Translations under genes and position numbers: made by a program
Shown: positions 21,729-33,440 of the stretch, piece by piece
How positions within the stretch are numbered: position 1 is the stretch's first letter
Layout of the letters: each line of letters opens with the position of its first letter
Notes under the pieces: generated by a model
Databases searched by the model: none
Seen by the model: only the letters and a program-made list of their open reading frames with translations
What the model was told of the DNA's origin: nothing
NCBI GenBank assembly: GCA_954871525.1
Contig: OX940865.1
Span: forward strand, 806,001-870,000
Direction: 5' to 3'
Length of the DNA stretch: 64,000 nucleotides
DNA from: Parietaria judaica
Lineage: Eukaryota > Streptophyta > Magnoliopsida > Rosales > Urticaceae

Positions 21729-22264
21729 ATTTTACTCCGCTTCTAAGAGACTAGTTTAAATTAGACAAAATGGAGTTACTTATGCTTAACCTACATGTTT
21801 AATTAATTTTTGTTTTCTCACTCTTATTTGTGTTTTCTTGTATTTTATTGTTTTGATGCGTTAGGTTGCATTATTTTTGAATTATTTCTATTTTATTTTG
21901 TTACAACTAGTATTCCTTGAATATATGTGGATTTTGAATTAATGTCGAAGTCACGCGATAGTAAAAAAATATACAATATGTAATAGTATTTGTTCAAAAC
22001 TTGTTGAGAATATAAGAAATGGATATATAGATATATGATCAAGCGGAAAAACACATGGATCGTTGTTGGTTAGATTGACTCTCAAGTTTTTTTTTTTTTC
22101 TTGTTGGTTTGTCAAATTCTCGTGATTTTGTCTTAAATTGCTATAAGTTGTCAAACTATTTTTTTTTTAAGTTCATATAGGCTTTCGACAATGGAAACTC
22201 AATTCTTAACGATGAAGTAAGTTAATAAATTTTGCCATCAAATTTTTGAAGACGTACTTTACTT
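21729..22264. other. AT-rich sequence, no feature seen
   Basis: About 530 bp without recognisable coding or repeat features apart from T-rich runs. Confidence 0.5.
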
Positions 22265-24316
22265 TACTACTAAAAAAAATAGATTGGACTACACTTAAAA
22301 AGTGGTGTCTGAGAGTTCCAACTACACTTCTTATGTGTCGTTGGATCCTTTGTCGTATGATATCCGACAACACTCATTTAAGAGTCGTCAAAAGTGGCTT
22401 GTACAACACATAATAAGTGTCGTGGGAATCCAAACCTGCCGCGGCGAACATTCCGACGACACATAATAAGTATTGTGTGAGGTGCTTTCAAAACTTAAAA
22501 ATATCATCGGGTCAATGGTATGGTGCAACTAACATTATATGTGCCGCGGCGTACATTTATCCAACGACACTAATAAGTTTTGTTGGAAGGAAAAATTTCG
22601 CGGCAAATATAATGTTGGCCGTGGCGTTTTTACATCCAACTACACTTATTATGCGTCATCAAATATGCCGATATAAAATTAAAAAAACAAGGCGATTAAT
22701 CGCCCGAATACTTCAGTATCACCTGTAAATAATAAATAATATATATTTTATATAATAAATTCTAAAATAAATTCCAAAATGATACCTACAAAAAGTATCG
22801 TTCATACTTACAAATAGTACCGTCATCCATATACGTAAGAAGTAAAACCGTCCATATACATAGTATTCTATTCTTCATCATACTTAGCAACTCTTTGAAG
22901 AACATATCCACCTAATCTAACTCTAAGAGAACCTATCTCTTTTAAACTATAAATACTTTTTTATCAACAAACACAATACCCTTTAAGATGATGTCGTGCA
23001 TGAACTTCATGACAAAGTATCTCACTCGTGATTTCCCGGTTGTTTCGGACATGATTTTGAAATCGCCACTTTGACCACCGAGTGCAAATTCAAGCTGATT
23101 GTATTGTGTAACTTGAACTTTTCACCGAGCCTATAAAAAAGTTAAACGTTAAATATGCGCAACCTATATTTGAAATACATCAATAATAAAAAGATAATTC
23201 TATATTCGAGAATACTTACTTGTCGAAAAACTCAAATAAATGCGCATTCAAACCTCTTGAATTTTTAAGTGAATCGAATATGGTCAAAGTATTGCGCCAA
23301 GGATTCAACACAAGGAGAGTCCAATGCTTGTGACTATTGTATGACATCAACCACAATTTGTCTTTCTTGCATTTTGTTATCTTATTGAAGTAAACTTCCA
23401 CATCCTCTTCCAATTCTACGGACCTCTTATCTTCATCAGTGTAAGAGTTGTAGTTCATGTCATCATACGGAGGAATAAAACGGTACAATTCCCTCACATC
23501 ACTTTTTGACATGTATGTAATTTGTAACAAATAACAACAAATAAATAAAAATATAATATAAGGAAAACTAGAATAAATTATCCATATATTTAAATCATTA
23601 AGAAATAAGGAAATATGTATGTAAAAATAGAAAACCGGGTGATGGCCTAGTTTTTTCACGTGCGGGTGATTCTTCTCGATCCGACATATCACGTTCGGCT
23701 AATTCGTTTCCATCCGACATAGTGACGTAGCGTATCTCCTAATTAAATTTATCAACACAAATTGATCAAAAAATAGTGATAAAAAACATCCAAGAAACCT
23801 ACACATAAACAAAATACATCTACAAGTTCATAAACCCACAAAATTTATCAATAAATTTTGAAAAATATAAACCCACCAACAAACCAAAACACGAATAAAG
23901 AAAAAATAAAAACCGTCAACAAATTCATTAACCCACTAAGAAATATTCACTAAATCATCAAAATATCATCACATAAAATATAAACAATATTATTTTAACA
24001 CAAAAATTAATTAAAAATGTAAAATCAATTTAGGGCTCAGATTCTAACCTTGTTCAAGGTAGAAACTCAATTAGGAAGTAGACTTGTTGATGGTCGGCGT
24101 TCTCTTCCACGACAACGGCGACATCTAGGGAAAGGTTGAGGAGAAAAAGAGAAAACGAGAGAAGGGAGAATGAGAGAAAGAGAGAAAAGACCCAAGTGAG
24201 AAGTGAAGGAAAGAGAGAGGGAAAGGCTGAAACGGGACAGAAAAGGGGAGGGAAACCGAAAATACGCGAAAAAATTGAAAATTTTGGGTTTCGACGACAT
24301 AAAATGAGATGTGTAG
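22265..24316 (-). mobile_element. CACTA (En/Spm)-like remnant A with Ulp1-like gene
   Basis: The left end TACTACTAAAAAAAATAG looks like a CACTA terminus with C changed to T; subterminal repeats follow with CGACGACAC, AAGTGTCGT and CCGCGGC motifs (22290-22690). A right end GTAGTG occurs at 24311-24316 after a GA-rich leader. The flanking 3-bp sequences do not match, so it may instead be the left part of one element ending at 41086 and split by the LTR element at 24476. An Ulp1-like pseudogene lies inside on the minus strand. Confidence 0.5.
22975..23720 (-). pseudogene. Ulp1-like cysteine protease (C48) of a CACTA element, broken
   Basis: The product resembles the C48 deSUMOylating protease domain often carried by plant transposons. 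A possible start is the ATG at 23718-23720 (MSDGNELAERDMSDREE). The main exon contains the catalytic His in SHKHWTLLVLNP and the Asp in LTIFDSLKNSRG. A GTAAGT donor near 23216 and a TATAG acceptor near 23131 bracket a short intron. The last exon reads SCPKQPGNHE and then a stop exactly where the catalytic Cys (usually ECGYYVMRF) should stand; YFVMKFMHDII follows in another frame. A one-base loss at the active-site codon therefore inactivates it. No terminal transposase domain is next to it. Confidence 0.65.
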
Positions 24317-24475
24317 TGTAAGAACCTAGGCCGATTGTCTAAATTCGAGGACGAATTTCTTCAATGTCGAGAGAATGGTGCAGCCTACGAATATGGCGCT
24401 TGCAACTTAATTAAGAATCGCACATTTATGATCTTTATTATGAATATATATATATATATATCTAGAAATATATTA
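24317..24475 (+). other. Short remnant resembling a chromovirus 3' tail
   Basis: AAATTCGAGGACGAATTTCT near 24340-24360 is a sequence typically found just before the 3' LTR of Tekay/Del-type gypsy elements. Only this short signature is visible, between the CACTA-like end and the next LTR. Confidence 0.3.
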
Positions 24476-26755
24476 TTTTGGACATATTTTCTAATTTTTC
24501 CTCTATTCATATGCTAATCCCGCTTCACTGAGATTATGGCTAAACTTTCTATTAAAGATATATATATATATATATATATATATCTTATTAATGATAGTTC
24601 TTTATAGTTATATCGAAAGATGTTATAAAATTACATGTTTTCATCCCATAAGTATACGAACCGTTTACTAACTATCATAAGTCATTGCACAGAGTCAATC
24701 TGTGAAGAGGTATGACTTTCATAGGTTCGGAACTTAAAAGTATTCATGGTTAATAATTAGAAAATGGGAATTTCTGATTGGGCTAACCTTTGGTAAACTC
24801 AATAGGCATTGTGGCTGCAGATTCTATAATGAATCAAGTGCTAGTCCAACATATTTGAGTTTTACCAAGTACTGGAGGGGTCTCCCTACTGGATGGACAG
24901 ACTTAACACCCGAAATCATCAAGTAAGACCGTCACTGATGAAAGTACGATTAGGTCACAAAGATGGTCAGATGGAATCGATTGATATCCTGAGAATCATG
25001 GATGTATGCGGTTTAACTCACTTGATCGCTACGGAAGACACTGGTATTCTCAATCGCTTTCATATTAGGATCAGAATGTTTGGCCGTATAAAGTTGCATG
25101 GATGCAGATATTGGATAGACACTTATGATTTTCTTTATAATGTTTTTGAGAAACAAATAAGCACTCATGTACAGATCATTGGCTTAATAAACCAATGAGT
25201 GAGTGGTTTGTAAGATTCATTAAGATAAAGATAATAACATCGAAAGGGCAGATACGACAGCTAGTACCCTTACGATAGTTTAATCATAAATAGATAAATC
25301 GAATTTCCAGCATATCTGATTGTATCAATGGACTCATGTGTCAGGATTATTATTTAATATTATTATTCAAGATATTTATTTCAACTTCAAGCTATAGTGG
25401 AATGTAACTGAAGTTAGTGAAATTCTTCATTTCACTTAAGCTTGAATAATATGTCTATTAGTCCCCTTTGTAGCTCCACAAGAGTAACACAGCAACCTTG
25501 TTCATTCTATGAATACTTGGGTGGATCCAAATAGAATAGTTCCAGGACTTTAAGTCAGGAAACGTCTATATGAAAACGTACTAGAGTTTTGGTACAATCC
25601 GGTAAAGAGAAAACTTTTTTTTTAGAATTTGATTACAAAACTCTCTAGTCTGGTAGATAATTGAATTATAAGAAGATAGAAATTTGAATCGTGTCTTTCC
25701 GACACTCTGAGAGAGAGTTGTGCTAAAAACAGTAATCCGACTAAAACTCGGATTTGGGTTTGTTTTGGGCTGCGAATCAGATATTGATTTAAATACAAGA
25801 TTTGATATCACTTGCATTTAATCAACAATATAATTTTAATTATTGTATTTAATTTTCAATATTTATTGATGATTAATTATAATTAAAAATATTTATATCA
25901 GATTTGATTTATAACCCTAAAATCGAATTTTGGGCTATATTTATTTTGATTTATTATTAATTTCTATATTGGATGATATAAATATATTAAGTCAAAAATT
26001 AGGGATATATTAAATCTTATCTTAAGATTTTAATCTTTGTTAATGAGATTTGATTATTATCATTATCTATAAAGATAATGAGTGAATATCTCCAGGTGGT
26101 TAAGATTTGTTTTACCCTATAAATAGGCTAAAGCTAAGATCACAAATCAGATAACTTGATATACAACTCGAATTAACAACTTCGTAAGCACAAGAAATTC
26201 GAGTTTTCTCTCTCTCTCCTCCATGCGATTTCGGTTTCATTAGAGCCAAGAGAAATCAATTCCGGTTCAGGCCTCAGAGTTCGTGGTCACATTAGGAGCC
26301 CACACATCCTAGCGGTATAACTCCGGAGAATACATCAAAAGGGTACTAGGAGAATCAAAAGACACAAAACTGCAGAATCCTAAGTTAGAGTCACAAAAAC
26401 GCTGTGAGGAATTCGTCTCAGGTAATCTCGATTATTTATTGATAATGATAATTATTTATGTGCTCAATCCCGTAAATCGAATCATGTTTGTGATTTAATT
26501 AATTCTTTTATTGTGATAATTAAAATCGAAAAAGTATTTTATCCGGTATTTTGTTAACCGGATAGAGTAAATTTAATTATCGCCCATTAACGTAATTAAA
26601 TCTTCAATTGTGATATGGTATGGGACATGTGAAAAGGTTACTCTAAGTGTTTGCATAATTTATTTAATCGCAAAATTTTCGTTCCCTATTCTTTATCGGT
26701 ATGGGACGATATGATATGAGTTAGGTGATTTGGCCCCCAAACACCCAAACCAACA
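24476..26755 (+). repeat. 5' LTR (TGTTGGACATA family, 2.28 kb)
   Basis: Starts TTTTGGACATATTTTC (first bases mutated from TGTTGGACATA) and ends ACACCCAAACCAACA. TATA box in CCCTATAAATAGGC near 26116-26129. Contains the family block GTAGTGGAATGTAAC ... CCTTTGTAGCTCCACAAGAG. An open frame near 24893-25198 is just LTR sequence. Confidence 0.8.
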
Positions 26756-26756
26756 A

Positions 26757-26770
26757 CGGGTATCAGAGCC
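26757..26770 (+). other. Primer-binding site (initiator tRNA-Met type)
   Basis: CGGGTATCAGAGCC follows the LTR end by one base. It matches TGGTATCAGAGC, the complement of the initiator methionine tRNA 3' end, with one change at the start. Confidence 0.7.
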
Positions 26771-27177
26771 CGTAAAATCATTATTGAATAGTTTTGATTT
26801 GCTTTTTCGATTTGGATAATATTATGTTAATTTGAAAACTGATTTTTTTGAGAAAATATTAATTATTATTTTTTGTTTAAAATAATATTTTTGTATTTTC
26901 TGTGATTTAATTTTATGTTTAAAAATTGAATTAATTAGATTCGGTTTAAAAACCGAAATCACAAATTGGGCATAAGGGTGAGTAGCGGGTTAGGGTTTTA
27001 CCCGAGGATACCCGGGATCCTCTCCGGAAACTGCACGCAACCGAGGCACTTTGCCCGGGACGTCCCGGACAGCGCACGGGAAAAGGCAGCACACTGCCCT
27101 GGACCTCCGAGCAGCTTACTGAAACCGATAGCGTAATTACCAGGGCTCCGGTTAGCTCAGCGCAGCGGAAATCGCGG
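26771..27177. other. Leader of the 24476-37392 LTR element (left of the hAT)
   Basis: AT-rich then GC-rich non-coding leader. No domain recognised. It continues at 31075 after the hAT insertion. Confidence 0.5.
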
Positions 27178-27644
27178 GCTGGGGCTAGAGCTTCACATCC
27201 CGTACCCACGACGCGTCGCGACTAAGTCGCCAAAATCACAAGAAAAAACGTCGCGATGCGTCGTGGCGTGTTTGGTCGCGGGCAGTCGCGATTTGAGGAG
27301 GAAGGGAGAGAGTGGTAGTTTTTATGGTTGCAGCAAAAGTTGTATATTTGGTTCCAATGTTTAATTTTGTTAGTTTTTAGCCGAATTTAAGTGTTAAAAT
27401 TGTAAATTTGTAACATATTATAGTGTTTAAAAATTTAATAACAAATAAATCAATATAACAAAACGAGAAATTAAAAAAAAGAGTTGTATTATTCATTGTC
27501 AATATTACAATAAGGTGGAAGAAAGCTGTAATATTCAGTGCAAACATTACAAGATGCCTCACTAAAACCTCTCTTGTAAAACCCTCCTTAGGGACTAAAA
27601 ACCAAGAGAGGAAAGAGCACATCATTATTGGCGCTAACTTTGCA

Positions 27645-30600
27645 TCACTCGGGGAACCAAGCGTTAAACCTTTCAGTCATAAGCTCAAGCTCGGTTGGTT
27701 CGGAACGTTGGCCGATTACGGGGTTGCGGAACATCCTATCGTTCAACACCACGGCTTGCTCGAGGTGTGTGTTGGTTATTGATGACCTCCGATCGTTGAT
27801 GATATTCTGAGCTGTACTGAATGCGCTCTCCAAAGCAACGCTTGAAATGGGGATGGACAGTATATCCCTCGCCATTCTCGCCAATATCGGGAATATTTCC
27901 CGTTCATTCTTCCACCACTTGATGACATCGAACTCAGATGATTGGTCGTCGATCCGAAGGCCGTAGAACCGCTTCACTTTGGCTGGTGCGCCGTCCGTGT
28001 CGTCCGTCCGTGCTAGTGGCGTACCGGATCCCGATGCTTCCCCGCGATCCAATCTTTTCTTGAGTCTCCGGCTAAACGCTAGTGCGGACTTGGTTGGGCT
28101 TTCAATCACTGTCCTCCGCTCCGCCTCAACGTTGAAATGTGGGAACCGCCGGTCGTATTCCTTGTACAATTCATAAAAAGCTTCATTAAGAATCTTAAGG
28201 TAATCAGAGTAGTCCACCCCTATGTTTTGCTCGATTACTAACATTAACGGTTCGAAAGTAAACATAATACAAGAGTCTAATATAGAACCGAAGCAATACG
28301 AAAAAGGGGGTGGATCCCAATAACTTTTGAATTTTTACACCATTCCTTGAATCAAGGGAGCAATAATAGGGTCGTTTTCGTATTCTGTAAAAGTGCTAGT
28401 AATTTCAAATAGACTCAAAAGACCATGATTCAAAGAAGGGCATTTTTTGTTAGAAAAATTTAAAGTAACAGTATAAAAGGGTTTAAGGAATTTGGTGAAT
28501 TTTTCTGCGGTTTTCCATTCCGACTCCGAGATTCGCGCTGACGGCTCGAGTTCCTTGTGGAGGATTTGGTCCAACGGTAGCCTCTGCTTACACACAACTG
28601 AAACCATTAGATAAGTAGAGTTCCACCGTGTATTATTATCTAATCCGAACCTGTTAGCTTTATGATTGTGTTCTTTACAAAATTGTCTCAACCTATTTTT
28701 AATTTGAGAATGCCGGATCCAATCAACAATGCCGCATATTTTTTCTACTTGATCGGCAATTACTCGCTCGCCCGTTCGTGCAATTAAGTTTATAATGTGA
28801 CAACCACACCGTTGATGTAAAATATTACGAAATTGATTAACGGGCAAAGTAGCCTCCAAAATAGTAATAGCGGCATTATAGTTTGAGGCATATTATCTAA
28901 TGTAATAGAAATAACACGAATTTGTAAACCCCAATCATTTAATAGTTCTATTAATTTTTCAGAAATATTTTTGCCGGTATGGCTACACTCGAACGGTGAT
29001 AGGTTTAAAGTGTTTGACACGGTTCCCAATCTTCGTCTACATAATGAGCAGTCAGACTCATATAATCGTTTAGCATCAAACCTCTCCACAAGTCGGTCGT
29101 GAAAGCAATGTTTATGGTAGACATTTTAAAAAAATCAACCAAATAGTTTTTTTGCATAGAATAAGCTTGTTCCATGTCCCTAGTATACGTCGTACGGAAA
29201 AACTGCTGGCAAGACGGATTAATCATTTGCATGTATTGTGTATGCGCAGGACTTTCCACCAAACTCATCGGTGCGCCCGTAGACAATAACCATTTGAGTG
29301 TCCATTTTTGTAAATTTGGGGTCGTGAGTACACTTACCTGTGCTATGTTTACCTCATCAAGGTCCCCGGTTGGGAAGCATACCCTTGTGTGTCATTTCAA
29401 GTAGCCGGTTCCAAGGTCACCCATCGCATCTAGAGTTTTCCCGCACTTTTTGCACATCATGAGTTTAATACGTTGACCATCCTCCAAACGTCGATCTTCG
29501 TGAAAAAAGTTCCACACTAGCGCAGTGTTTGGTCTTCCCCACGCCAAGCCCGTAGAATTTACTCTTTTAAAAAACAAAAGGAATATTAACGAGTTTAATA
29601 TTAATCATATTAATTTAATTAAATTTGATATAGTTAATTAAACCTTATATGGTTAAAAAAAGGTAATTTTTATGTGTAGAAATAATTATGAAGCTCTTTT
29701 GGACGGAACTCCCCGAGGTTCCACGGCCAGATTGACTGGAAAGGATGCTATGATCTCGCTTTAGGCCCAAGCTTTTCTAGACAGAACTCCCCGAGGTTCC
29801 CAGGCTAGCTTGGAGGAGATTGCAAAGCAAACCTTATTTAAAAACCAATCTTTCTAAGACACCATTATCCAATAAGAACTTTATAATTATAACCACACAT
29901 ACAAATTACCTTTTTTTAACCATTTAAGGTTTAAATTAACTAATATGATTTAATTGATTATTAAATCTCAAGAAATTTGTTTCTGATGTGGAAGATGAGT
30001 CGGAACCGCAACCACAGAGCATACTAAGACTTTCAAGACACGTGAAAAATTAATTAATTAATCAAAACTAATTAAACAAATAATATTTTTATTACATATT
30101 AATAAAATAAAAAAATGACTAAGTTTTATTAATTATTACCCGGTCCGAGCACGTCGAGGACGGCCGACGGAGGCTTCACCGGCTTCTTGATAGGAAGGTT
30201 CGGGGGAACCGCGGTGGTACGAGCCGACAACGGAGCCATGGATAGAGGGCGGCGTCGAAAGATCGGCATCATCGGTGTGTTGAGTTCCCTGAAAGTCGGC
30301 ATCATTGGCGCGTTGAGTTTCGTCTTCGTCGGGGTGTTGGACTTCTTGACCGGCTTGTTTTTGAAGCATGAGGGAAAAAAGTGGATCGTTGTTTCCTGCC
30401 CTTAATTGATGTACCGCTTCGACCAAAACTTGGGGCACACGTGTGGGATTGGCATTGTGCGCGCCCATCGCCCTGAGTAGACAAGGGCGTAGAGACCGTA
30501 CCGTATTATCAAGGTAGTCGGGATTTGGTGGGAAAGAAATATTTGTTCCGATAGTATAATGGGAATGTAGCCGTCGGGCGTAGGTTGGCCTTGATCCCCG

Positions 30601-30668
30601 ATTTGAAATTGGGGTTCCAATCTCCTAGCCGTCCTTCGACCCCCGGAATTACCGCTTCTTCGAGACAT
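27645..30668 (-). pseudogene. hAT transposase (broken)
   Basis: This is a cut-and-paste transposase. Exon 1 (30668 to about 30138; MSRRSGNSGG) is low-complexity and frameshifted. An intron of about 560 bp follows, with acceptor near 29570. The BED zinc finger is seen in LVWNFF...CKKCGKTLD...GTGYLK (29400-29520). Then come the first catalytic Asp region (AFTTDLWRG), YMSLTAHYVDEDW, the second (SITLDNMPQ), the conserved HQRCGCHIINLI block, NTRWNSTY, and the C-terminal dimerisation domain with FDVIKWWKNE...FPILARMARDIL...PISSVALESAFS. Frames change near 29005-29090, 28790-28860 and 28265-28335. The 5' region has CCCTATAAATACC on the minus strand near 30775-30788 as a TATA box. Confidence 0.9.
29655..29905 (-). 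other. Conserved block in the hAT transposase intron
   Basis: Read in gene sense, this part of intron 1 contains two direct copies of GGAACCTCGGGGAGTTCTGT about 77 bp apart, followed by AGAAAAGCTTG or AAAGAGCTT. The same block lies at 61400-61650 in the intron of the other hAT element, in the same orientation and with only scattered differences, while the coding exons of the two elements are much more different. Confidence 0.75.
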
Positions 30669-31074
30669 AATAGAGAACTTGAGAACTTTAGAGAACTTTG
30701 GGAATTGAGAGAACTTTGAGAATTTGAGAGAGAGATGGAAGATTGTTGGTGAGGAAATGAGGGAGGAAAGGGTGGTATTTATAGGGTTAGAGGAGATAGT
30801 GGGGTGGTTGAATAATTATTGTGGTGGGTGAATTTTTTTTTGAAATTCGGGTAAAAATATAGGAATTTATGCCCAAAAAAAACACAAAATCTCACAACCA
30901 TCGGATCGCTGACATGGCAAGATCGTGGCCGTCGGATCAAGTGCGCGGATCACCCCTCCCCGTCGCGACCACACACGCAAATCGCGATCAGTCCGAACGT
31001 CGCGAACTCCAGGAATACGTCGCGACGCGGCGTGGGTGATTTTGGCGATATTTTTGTGCAGCTCTAGCTGGGGC

Positions 31075-32640
31075 CATTCGGGCCCAGTTCTGACCGCAGC
31101 GGGAGACCGGCCTTCGGGCTAGTTTCATGGGCTGGTAATAAGACCCAAACCGGTTTTAGGAAATAGACTTTGGGCTTTTGGCAATAATCGGGCTAGTGGT
31201 CCGATTATTGATCCATGATGATGCCCCGAGCCCAATTAAATTTACTTTTGTCTTATATTTAATTTTGTTTTGTATTTTAAATTTATGATATAAATTAAAT
31301 TAATTTGATTTCATATCTAGTATTTAATTTTAATAAGTTTGGGTTAAAAAATTGTTTTAGCCAAATTAACCCAAATTTGAAAATAATGATTTGAAATAAA
31401 TTATGATTTAATTTATTAATTTGCATTTCGATTTTATTTTTTGTATTTTGGAAACCTTAATTTGCATGAAAAATAAAATCAAGGCTTCATTAATTTTTTT
31501 AATTAAGAATTAAAATTGGATAATTATTTTCTTGCTTGAATTTAATTATTGTCTATTTTAATTAAGTATTTTCATAGATATTAATTTAATTGCTTATCCA
31601 TTGTTTTATTACCAATTCAATTAATTCATAATGTGATTAATTATGCATATTTGTGGATATGTTCAATTGGGATTGATCGGGAAATTAATAATTGAGCATA
31701 GTAATAGATAATTAATCAATAATTAATTTCGCATGATAAATTACGGAAAAATTCTCGAACTTGTGTTCCTGACTAGAAAGAGGGAATCAAAAGTGGGGCC
31801 AGTTCACCATCCACTTCTTGGTGACTGGTTAGGACCCCTCCCTTCTGCCTGGGAACTAGAGTTCGGTCTATCACTACCATGTTTGTAATGCGATTTTATT
31901 CTAGGTTCTTAGTATACTCGGTATATGATAACAAAGTAGGATTTAAGCTTATTAAGAAATTAATGGGAAGCTTAAACGAGCTTATGAAAAACGATAGGAT
32001 GTTTTTAATTTCGGATAATTAAAACTTAAGTTCCTAGTTTATATCTCGGTTAGATAACGCTTATCTTAGATACCATAAAAACATTTTTAAGAAGGTCTAG
32101 AGTAGTAATGGTCTCCATAATTGCCGGTACAACGACAAGTTTCATAACACCTCGTGTCAGCTAGATTTGGCCTCGTTCGGAAAGGTTTAAGTTATGAAAC
32201 TTTAGAAGTCACCGTACTGGTATGATTAAGGATAAAGAAAGCAGATGTATCTCAACGGCCGAGTGCAGCTAGATCTGATCCCCTAAGGGCGGTGTCTTTT
32301 TGAGTTAAGTCTGTGCTCTGAAAACTATGGATTGCTCTTGTAGTAAACGATTTTATCATAGCATGACCGATCTAGAAGGTAGTTAGTTCACAGGAAACTT
32401 AGATTCACGGAAAACTAAGTTTCAATTTTAGTGAACTAATTGGGCTGAGACAAGCCCTGTTTAACTAGTGCGTGGTTAGTATACTGGCGAGGGTACAACT
32501 ACGTATCAGATGATAAATTACCTTAGAATAGAAATTAGAGGTTTTACTATTTTTTTCCTAGAACATTGTAAAGTTCTTCTATTCTTAAAAAATTGAATAA
32601 TTTTTTTTTATATATATTGAATTTTTATAAGTTTTTGTTA
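31075..32640. other. Leader of the 24476-37392 LTR element (right of the hAT)
   Basis: AT-rich non-coding sequence continuing the interior of the LTR element. No domain recognised. Confidence 0.5.
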
Positions 32641-32647
32641 TGAATAC

Positions 32648-33440
32648 CTATAATGACAGAGCCTATTTTAATATTTTCCGGCGAAGACGGTCTTCTTAAA
32701 AGTCCAGTTTCATATTTTGACTCATACTTCATGAGCGCTTTTAGAATCCTGGGCACGAGACAAATGGTTTTCGATGATACTTCTTCAGATGACTCAAGTG
32801 ACTAATATTCAATTCAAGGAGTCTCTCAGGATAATCTTGATATCCTTCTATACGATAGAATCAGAGAAGATGAACCATGTGACACGTCTTGGGAGAACTT
32901 TGAAGTTACCCTGGAAGATACAGTCACGGTCAAAGAACAGCATGACGCGCTTCTGGAGAACCCCACGGTTCCCCTAGATGAGACATTCGGAGATGCATAG
33001 ATGCATATCATACCTCTGGAGAACCCTACGGTTCCCCTAGACGAGACAGTGGGATATGCACATTGGCGTTACGAACCTCTAGAGTACTATCGAGTTCGCG
33101 AGAGAGAGACAGTTTAATACAACACCGAGAACCCTAGTGCTTTATATCTTGCTTATGATGATTGCTTATACGTCAATAAGATGTTTAGTCGTTATCATGA
33201 AAAGGATAATAAGTACAAAAGGGATCCCATGAGCAGAACGCAAGATGAAGTCGACAGACTTAATCAACGAGTCATGATAATGGAGTGCTTGATGTCTCAA
33301 GTAAATTATCAGAAAACCCAGAGCAAAGCAAGAAAAGCACGCAATCAAACAGAAAAATGTTTCTATTGTCACTGACAAGAACATATTGTGAAAGATTTCC
33401 ACAAGATACAACTGAAGAAACGAAATAGAGGATGAAAGGT
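32648..33440 (+). pseudogene. Gag-like remnant with zinc-knuckle trace
   Basis: Several frames together give an acidic protein remnant: FSGEDGLLKSPVSYFDSYF near 32670-32730, a short motif LENPTVPLDET repeated near 32957 and 33017, and a basic segment (SKARKARNQTEK) followed by CFYCH, stop, QEHIVKDFHK near 33355-33400. The last part resembles a CCHC zinc knuckle with a stop inside and the final Cys lost, as at the end of retrotransposon Gag. No polymerase domain follows. The family is not recognised. Confidence 0.4.

Larger units (their letters stand above)
27178..31074 (-). mobile_element. hAT transposon with intact termini and 8-bp target duplication
   Basis: Ends are TAGAGCTTCACA (27186-27197) and TGTGCAGCTCTA (31055-31066), a 12-bp terminal inverted repeat with one mismatch that fits hAT termini. 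The 8-bp GCTGGGGC is present on both sides (27178-27185 and 31067-31074). Subterminal GTCGCGAC and TCGCCAAAATCAC motifs recur inverted near both ends. The 3.88-kb element carries a transposase gene on the minus strand, now broken. Confidence 0.95.

Noticed and set aside
24893..25198. 101-codon open frame, with a relative at 35791-36012
   Set aside because: Both lie inside the LTRs of the same element and have no recognisable domain; the similarity is LTR similarity.
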